NCBI GenBank assembly: GCA_021813025.1
Contig: JAKAME010000050.1
Coordinates: 1-9,841, forward strand
From: Microcaldota archaeon
GTDB taxonomy: Archaea; Micrarchaeota; Micrarchaeia; Anstonellales; Anstonellaceae
Direction: 5' to 3'
Length of the DNA stretch: 9,841 nt
Shown: positions 6,618 to 9,841 of the stretch, in pieces
Layout: the number at the start of each line of letters is the position of its first letter
Position numbering within the stretch: the first letter of the stretch is position 1
Position numbers and translations under genes: made by a program
Notes under the pieces: generated by a model
Databases searched by the model: none
The model's input: the letters and a program-made list of their open reading frames with translations, nothing else
What the model was told of the DNA's origin: nothing

Positions 6618-6899
6618 TTACCCAACGCTCTCAATCACGCAGTCGCCGTTCACCACCACCTGGCAGGCGAGCCTCTGGCTCGGCGTCGCGCCGAAAGCCT
6701 CCAGCGTGCTTTTCTCGTTCTCGGTGCGGGCGTTGAGGTTCTCCCCACCGCTCACCACGTTAATCAGGCAGGTGAGGCACACGCCCTCCTTGCAGGAGAA
6801 ATTCACCGAAGCCCCTTTCTGCTCGCACAAATCCACAAGCTTGGTGCCTGCAGGGCATTCTACCGTCAAATTGTCGTTTTTGAACAAGACTTTGGGCAT
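6618..6899 (-). CDS. 2Fe-2S ferredoxin (plant/adrenodoxin-type fold)
   Basis: Encodes 93 residues, normal for a single-domain ferredoxin that carries one electron between cytoplasmic redox partners. The cluster ligands are Cys36, Cys41, Cys44 and Cys79 (C-x4-C-x2-C-x34-C), inside SCKEGVCLTC and RLACQ. The N-terminal strand pair (PKVLFKNDNLTVECPAGTKL) is the usual beta-grasp start. The E-x-x-x-L-x-x-F-G stretch before RLACQ resembles the same segment in adrenodoxin/ISC-type ferredoxins. Cys15 and Cys25 are extra and unlikely to be ligands. The start is supported by AGGTGAT five bases upstream. No reductase or partner oxidoreductase is next to it, so the pathway served is unknown. Confidence 0.92.
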   Translation of the reverse strand: MPKVLFKNDNLTVECPAGTKLVDLCEQKGASVNFSCKEGVCLTCLINVVSGGENLNARTENEKSTLEAFGATPSQRLACQVVVNGDCVIESVG

Positions 6900-6904
6900 A
6901 ATCC

Positions 6905-6911
6905 ATCACCT
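6905..6911 (-). promoter_or_regulatory. Shine-Dalgarno site of the ferredoxin gene
   Basis: AGGTGAT, complementary to the archaeal 16S rRNA 3' end, five bases before the ATG at 6899. It shows that this gene has a leader, unlike the leaderless candidates nearby. Confidence 0.75.
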
Positions 6912-6945
6912 GTTGTTTCTTTCCGGCTCTTGATGGTATACGCTG

Positions 6946-6953
6946 TTTTTTAA
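6946..6953. promoter_or_regulatory. TATA-like box between ferredoxin and membrane-protein genes
   Basis: TTTTTTAA on plus. Its centre is about 29 bp before the ATG at 6979, which has no upstream Shine-Dalgarno sequence (the preceding bases are CCTATCCTCCT), so this gene is probably leaderless. Read on minus (TTAAAAAA), the same element would start the ferredoxin transcript near 6925 with a leader of about 25 bases. One box may therefore serve both directions. Confidence 0.45.
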
Positions 6954-6978
6954 TGATTTTCCCGCATCCTATCCTCCT

Positions 6979-7608
6979 ATGGCGCCAGACTCATACAACC
7001 GCCTGCCGGCCGGCATGATGGCGCCGGCCTCCGCCCCAAGCGCCTCCCCGGACCCGTTCTCAGCCGACTCCGGCCCAGGCCAGTCCGCCCTCCCCCTCAT
7101 CCTCTCCGTAATAGCTCTCCTGCTCGCAGGCTCTGCCCTCTATCTTGCAATCAGCAAGGCTCCCGCGCCGGCCATCACGGCCGAGGACCGCCTCGCCATC
7201 CGCTCCATAGCCGACAGCCTGCGCTCCATGCAGCAGAAGGAGTTCGTCACATCCTCGCCAGACATAACAACCACGGTGCTTGTGGAAAAGAGCTTCCCAA
7301 TCTCCGACATGATGCCAGCCAACCTGAGCGTGCCCATTACTGCCGACATTCCCATCCAGAGCACGGTTACGGGCATCTCGCAGAGCGGGCAGGTGGTTAC
7401 CCTGCGAATCAACGACACCCTGCACGTGCGCGCCATCATCCCGCTGTCAATCTCGCAAAACGGCAGCGAGGTGATGGTGAACATCCACCAGGAAGTCCCG
7501 GTGAACACCCGCATCCGCGGCTCGTTCCGATTCTCCGACGTCTTCCCGACCGAATTCAACACGATTATCCAGCAGCTGGAGGAGCTGGGCGCCGAGCCGG
7601 TGAAATAG
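6979..7608 (+). CDS. Hypothetical single-pass membrane protein with outer beta-rich domain
   Basis: Encodes 209 residues, family not recognised. Residues 1-36 are a disordered Pro/Ala/Ser-rich head. One membrane helix covers about 37-58 (ALPLILSVIALLLAGSALYL). A short helical stretch at about 66-87 follows, then a beta-strand-rich domain at about 97-185 and a final helix near 190-204. The helix has no signal-peptidase site and is followed by Lys60, so topology is uncertain; a signal-anchor with the C-terminal domain outside is the simplest reading. The gene ends 18 bases before the SGNH hydrolase ATG, and the next gene has its own ribosome-binding site, so the two are probably one transcript. 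Could be a small envelope or scaffold protein; no catalytic motif is evident. Confidence 0.75.
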   Translation: MAPDSYNRLPAGMMAPASAPSASPDPFSADSGPGQSALPLILSVIALLLAGSALYLAISKAPAPAITAEDRLAIRSIADSLRSMQQKEFVTSSPDITTTVLVEKSFPISDMMPANLSVPITADIPIQSTVTGISQSGQVVTLRINDTLHVRAIIPLSISQNGSEVMVNIHQEVPVNTRIRGSFRFSDVFPTEFNTIIQQLEELGAEPVK

Positions 7609-7612
7609 GGCC

Positions 7613-7620
7613 GAGGGGAT
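7613..7620 (+). promoter_or_regulatory. Shine-Dalgarno site of the SGNH hydrolase gene
   Basis: GAGGGGAT, six bases before the ATG at 7627, in the 18-base gap after the membrane-protein stop. It supports translation of the second gene from a shared mRNA. Confidence 0.55.
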
Positions 7621-7626
7621 GGATTT

Positions 7627-8952
7627 ATGTCAAAACCAAAATCAATCGCCCTCGCCGTTGAAACCGAAAGACCCGCGCCGAAAAAACTGGTCATCGAGAA
7701 GATGCAGGTCATCGGAGACAGCATGGTGTCTGGCGTCAACAGCGTCAATATGACGTATGCTCCCACTCGGGATAATTTCGCCCAATACTTGGCATCCAAA
7801 TTCAAATCCGCAATCACCAATTTTTCCGCTCTGGGCGCGTCCAGCCAAGAGGTGTGCGAGCAGGCCCGGCATCTGACGCCATGCGATCTGATTCTCATCT
7901 CGGTCGGCTCCAACGACGTTTTCAGCCGTGTCAATCCCATGCAATTCCAATCCAATGTAGACGCCATTCTCGCCATGGCCAAAAAATCGGCTAAAACAGT
8001 GGTGCTCATGGGCTTGCCAGATTTCGCCCGGCTTGCCGAGGCGCATTTCTTCCCAAAGAGCGGCGGAATCGATTGGTCCGGAGTCTTTGTCCGCGATCCG
8101 GAGAACCCGCCCCTCTTCAAGCAGTTCAACCGCATCCTTCAGGAGTCGGCCGCCCGCAATGGGGTGGTTTTCGCCGATTTATCCACCATCCGCTTCGATT
8201 CGTCAGACTTTGGCCAAGACGGCTTCCATCCCGGGCCGCGGGGCCATCGCAAAATCATGAAGCTGGTCCAGAATGTGCTGGCCTCCGGGCCCAAGCCCGA
8301 CACTCTGTCTTTGTCCGCCACGGCTGGTCTATCTAACCCCCGGCCGACCAACCCAGTCTTGTCTGGCTTCACCCCCCGCCTTGCCGAAGGTTTCATACCT
8401 GGCCGGGTCCAGTTCAGCCAAGCTCAAAAGCCAATTAATCAGGGCAGTCTCAAGTCTGGGAATTTCGTCATCCTCATGCGTGTGGCAGATATTGGGGAGT
8501 TCATCCCAAATCTGGATCAGAAACGCATCTTCGCGTTCAACAAGGATAAAACGAACGAGGAATATGTTCTGGGATTAGCCAAGGGCTTCGACAAACTGCG
8601 GGTTTCTCCCGTCTATCCAGAGTTCCATTTCGGATTCTGCGATATCACCGCTCGTTATGGCGTCCGGGTCGACGGTCAGCCCGTCGGCGCTTACACGTCT
8701 GCCTCTGTGATAGTGCCCGGCTCCCACCTCTACATCCGGCTTGGTGACGAGCTTCACAAGAGGAAGCCTTTCTTCAAACCCGAATACAACGGAAAGCTGG
8801 TTTCAGCCGACCCCAAATCGGGCACTATCACCCTTGATTTGGAGGCTGGAAACGAATTGCGGTTCAACGTGTCGGAGTTGAGCTATGTCGGCCTGCTCCC
8901 CCCTCCCCCAAAATGGTTCAGAACGGGCGGGAAGGATTTTGAGCAGAGATAG
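7627..8952 (+). CDS. SGNH/GDSL-type hydrolase with unidentified C-terminal domain
   Basis: Encodes 441 residues. Residues about 25-220 form an SGNH hydrolase: block I VIGDSM with nucleophile Ser32, block II Gly70 in SALGASS, block III GSND with Asn96, and block V D-G-F-H with Asp198 and His201 completing the triad. All four blocks are intact, so it is probably an active esterase, lipase or deacylase; the substrate cannot be read off. No signal peptide or membrane segment is visible, so it is likely cytoplasmic. The remaining about 220 residues are a separate part. A low-complexity linker (about 221-265) leads to a mixed region containing FVILMRVADIGEF, an HFGFCDITARYGV segment and a final beta-rich piece ending in a PPPP turn; I do not recognise it. 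It follows the single-pass membrane protein by 18 bases with a GAGGGGAT ribosome-binding site. The 3' end is convergent with dph6, 12 bases apart. Confidence 0.85.
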   Translation: MSKPKSIALAVETERPAPKKLVIEKMQVIGDSMVSGVNSVNMTYAPTRDNFAQYLASKFKSAITNFSALGASSQEVCEQARHLTPCDLILISVGSNDVFSRVNPMQFQSNVDAILAMAKKSAKTVVLMGLPDFARLAEAHFFPKSGGIDWSGVFVRDPENPPLFKQFNRILQESAARNGVVFADLSTIRFDSSDFGQDGFHPGPRGHRKIMKLVQNVLASGPKPDTLSLSATAGLSNPRPTNPVLSGFTPRLAEGFIPGRVQFSQAQKPINQGSLKSGNFVILMRVADIGEFIPNLDQKRIFAFNKDKTNEEYVLGLAKGFDKLRVSPVYPEFHFGFCDITARYGVRVDGQPVGAYTSASVIVPGSHLYIRLGDELHKRKPFFKPEYNGKLVSADPKSGTITLDLEAGNELRFNVSELSYVGLLPPPPKWFRTGGKDFEQR

Positions 8953-8964
8953 AAGACTAGCGTG

Positions 8965-9612
8965 TTATTTCCTCACCAGACGGGCGCGTACGATGCTTGT
9001 CCGCCCGCCAATTCCTTTCCATTCCTTTTTCCATTTCAGAATCTGAATCCTTTTCCCAAAGAACGGCGCATCGCACGCGAAAGTTTCGCCCTCGCCGCCT
9101 TCCAGAAAGGGGTGGATGGGCGGCTTCATGGCCTCAAGCCGCCCAACATCTGCCGCCGCCAGCTTTTTCCCCAGCCACTTCTCGTCCAGTCCTTCGGCGG
9201 ACGCGCTGACCAGATAAACTTCCATCTGTTCCAGCATTTCGCGCAATACGCCGCTTCCCTTGTGCCACAATGGGGCATAGGTGGGCAGGCCGAGGCGCTG
9301 GCCGATGACTTCTATTCTCTGCTTCTGGTATTCTGATGCTACGGCGCCCGAAACAATGCCCTGCACATGGAGCTTTCGTATGGCTTTTTCCAGCTCTTCC
9401 AGCTCTGTCTCGTGCTTTACTTTAATTTCATGCAATTTTATGCCGGCAGCTTTTGCCTGCCACTTGCACCATTTGGTGTTCGGATGGTGGAACATCATCG
9501 AATCCGCCTGTGGGTGGAGGGTGAGCCATTCCACCTCCCAGCCCCAAGAGAGGCACAAGTAGGTGGCATAAACAGAATCTTTCCCGCCTGAGAATAGGAC
9601 AACGACTTTCAT
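8965..9612 (-). CDS. dph6: Diphthine--ammonia ligase-type ATP-pyrophosphatase
   Basis: Encodes 215 residues, full length for the archaeal single-domain form. The family uses ATP and ammonia to amidate diphthine on elongation factor 2, the last step of diphthamide formation, in the cytoplasm. Evidence: the PP-loop SGGKDS at residues 8-13 right after the first strand (MKVVVLF), the segment GAVASEYQKQRIE (89-101) followed by LGLPTYAPLW (107-116), as in Dph6 proteins, and the late G-E-G-E-T-F motif at 173-178 followed by DAPFF. The Trp24-Gly-Trp26 segment after the loop is a local variant. The start at 9612 is supported by a TATA box about 25 bp upstream with no ribosome-binding site between. No other diphthamide gene is adjacent. 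Relatives of the same fold in other thiolation or amidation pathways are the main alternative. Confidence 0.88.
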   Translation of the reverse strand: MKVVVLFSGGKDSVYATYLCLSWGWEVEWLTLHPQADSMMFHHPNTKWCKWQAKAAGIKLHEIKVKHETELEELEKAIRKLHVQGIVSGAVASEYQKQRIEVIGQRLGLPTYAPLWHKGSGVLREMLEQMEVYLVSASAEGLDEKWLGKKLAAADVGRLEAMKPPIHPFLEGGEGETFACDAPFFGKRIQILKWKKEWKGIGGRTSIVRARLVRK

Positions 9613-9632
9613 CGACGGGCTATGGGCGCGTT

Positions 9633-9640
9633 TTTATAAA
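9633..9640. promoter_or_regulatory. Palindromic TATA box upstream of dph6
   Basis: TTTATAAA reads the same on both strands. On minus its centre is about 25 bp from the dph6 ATG at 9612, ideal for a leaderless transcript. On plus it points at the tRNA-like unit starting at 9673, about 36 bp away, and could drive that unit and the tRNA-Ala gene as one transcript. No other convincing TATA box lies directly before the tRNA. Confidence 0.6.
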
Positions 9641-9672
9641 TCCCTATCGGTTAATCTTCTCACTTCTTCCAT

Positions 9673-9760
9673 GGGCGCATAGTCGAACGGTATACGCCGG
9701 CCCGCGGGGGCCGTCTACCACCAACCCTTCGGGTTGATGGAGCCGCTGCCTTCGCGCCCG
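9673..9760 (+). other. Interrupted copy of the tRNA-Ala 5' half; possible structured RNA
   Basis: Bases 9671-9692 are identical to 9771-9792, which cover the start of the tRNA-Ala gene through its D-loop, at exactly 100 bases offset. Bases 9744-9755 are identical to 9796-9807, the tRNA segment from the end of the D-stem to the last anticodon base. Between them, 51 unrelated bases (9693-9743) replace three bases of the tRNA. They fold into hairpin CGGCCC/GGGCCG (9698-9703 with 9708-9713, loop GCGG), then hairpin 9718-9727 with 9731-9740 (nine pairs, one mismatch, loop TTC). GGGCGC (9673-9678) can also pair with GCGCCC (9754-9759), closing the unit. There is no T-arm, so it is not a tRNA by itself. 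It could be a decayed duplication, a tRNA-derived RNA or an assembly artefact. Confidence 0.5.
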
Positions 9761-9772
9761 AGAGGAGAATAT

Positions 9773-9841
9773 GGGCGCATAGTCGAACGGTAAGACGCTG
9801 CCTTCGCAAGGCAGAGACTGGGGGTTCGATTCCCCCTGCGT
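9773..9841 (+). tRNA. tRNA-Ala (anticodon CGC), 3' end cut by the window edge
   Basis: A cloverleaf can be drawn by hand. The acceptor 5' strand is GGGCGCA (9773-9779). The D-arm has GTC/GAC (9782-9784 with 9794-9796) and GG at 9789-9790. The anticodon arm is CTGCC/GGCAG (9798-9802 with 9810-9814), loop TTCGCAA and anticodon CGC at 9805-9807, reading GCG. The variable loop is AGACT, and the T-arm is GGGGG/CCCCC with loop TTCGATT (9825-9831). The acceptor 3' strand TGCGT begins at 9837, placing T9841 opposite G9775. That is the G3-U70 wobble pair that marks alanine tRNAs, so anticodon and identity element agree. Only the last two acceptor bases and the discriminator are beyond the edge. No intron is needed to fold it. 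Confidence 0.95.

Noticed and set aside
7140..8135. 331-codon open frame on minus across the membrane-protein and SGNH genes
   Set aside because: It is a shadow of G+C-rich codon use. The plus frames carry complete SGNH motifs and a membrane helix, whereas the minus frame shows no coherent domain.
9673..9760. A second complete tRNA gene
   Set aside because: GGGCGC/GCGCCC could mimic an acceptor stem, but there is no T-arm with a TTCRA-type loop before the 3' strand and no consistent anticodon arm in the right place.

Overview
The window looks like a piece of an archaeal chromosome, G+C-rich and densely packed. Three signs point to archaea. One gene encodes a diphthamide-synthesis ATP-pyrophosphatase (Dph6 type). 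The adenosylhomocysteinase has an archaeal-type sequence and C-terminus. Several start codons lie about 24-29 bp from the centre of a TATA-like box with no ribosome-binding site between them, which is the layout of archaeal leaderless transcripts. Other genes have good Shine-Dalgarno sequences. The lineage cannot be fixed from the sequence; a small-genome DPANN-type archaeon (for example Micrarchaeota or Diapherotrites) is a guess.

Layout: (1) 1-94, minus strand, the first codons of an unidentified gene running off the left edge. (2) 340-3159, plus, a large secreted multidomain surface protein with Ig-like repeats, a Pro/Ala-rich stalk and a C-terminal membrane anchor. (3) 3222-4214, minus, a PfkB-family nucleoside/sugar kinase, divergent from (4) 4279-5589, plus, an adenosylhomocysteinase-family enzyme. 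(5) 5620-6153, plus, an A+T-rich orphan membrane protein. (6) 6175-6612, plus, a Nudix-like protein with a ruined Nudix box, convergent with (7) 6618-6899, minus, a 2Fe-2S ferredoxin. (8) 6979-7608, plus, a single-pass membrane protein, probably co-transcribed with (9) 7627-8952, plus, an SGNH hydrolase with an unidentified C-terminal domain. (10) 8965-9612, minus, Dph6. (11) 9773-9841, plus, a tRNA-Ala(CGC) cut by the window edge, preceded by a partial, interrupted copy of its own 5' half.

Functional links: the hydrolase and kinase form a plausible methyl-cycle salvage pair. One releases a nucleoside from the by-product of SAM-dependent methylation, and the other could phosphorylate it. The hydrolase has changes at positions equivalent to nucleobase-contacting residues of the human enzyme (Thr57 to Glu, Glu59 to Lys). 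These make S-inosylhomocysteine a candidate substrate. The membrane protein and SGNH hydrolase look like a two-gene unit of unknown role.

The most unusual stretch is 9671-9760. There, segments identical to the tRNA-Ala 5' half are split by about 51 bases that fold into two hairpins, and a 6-bp stem could close the whole unit.
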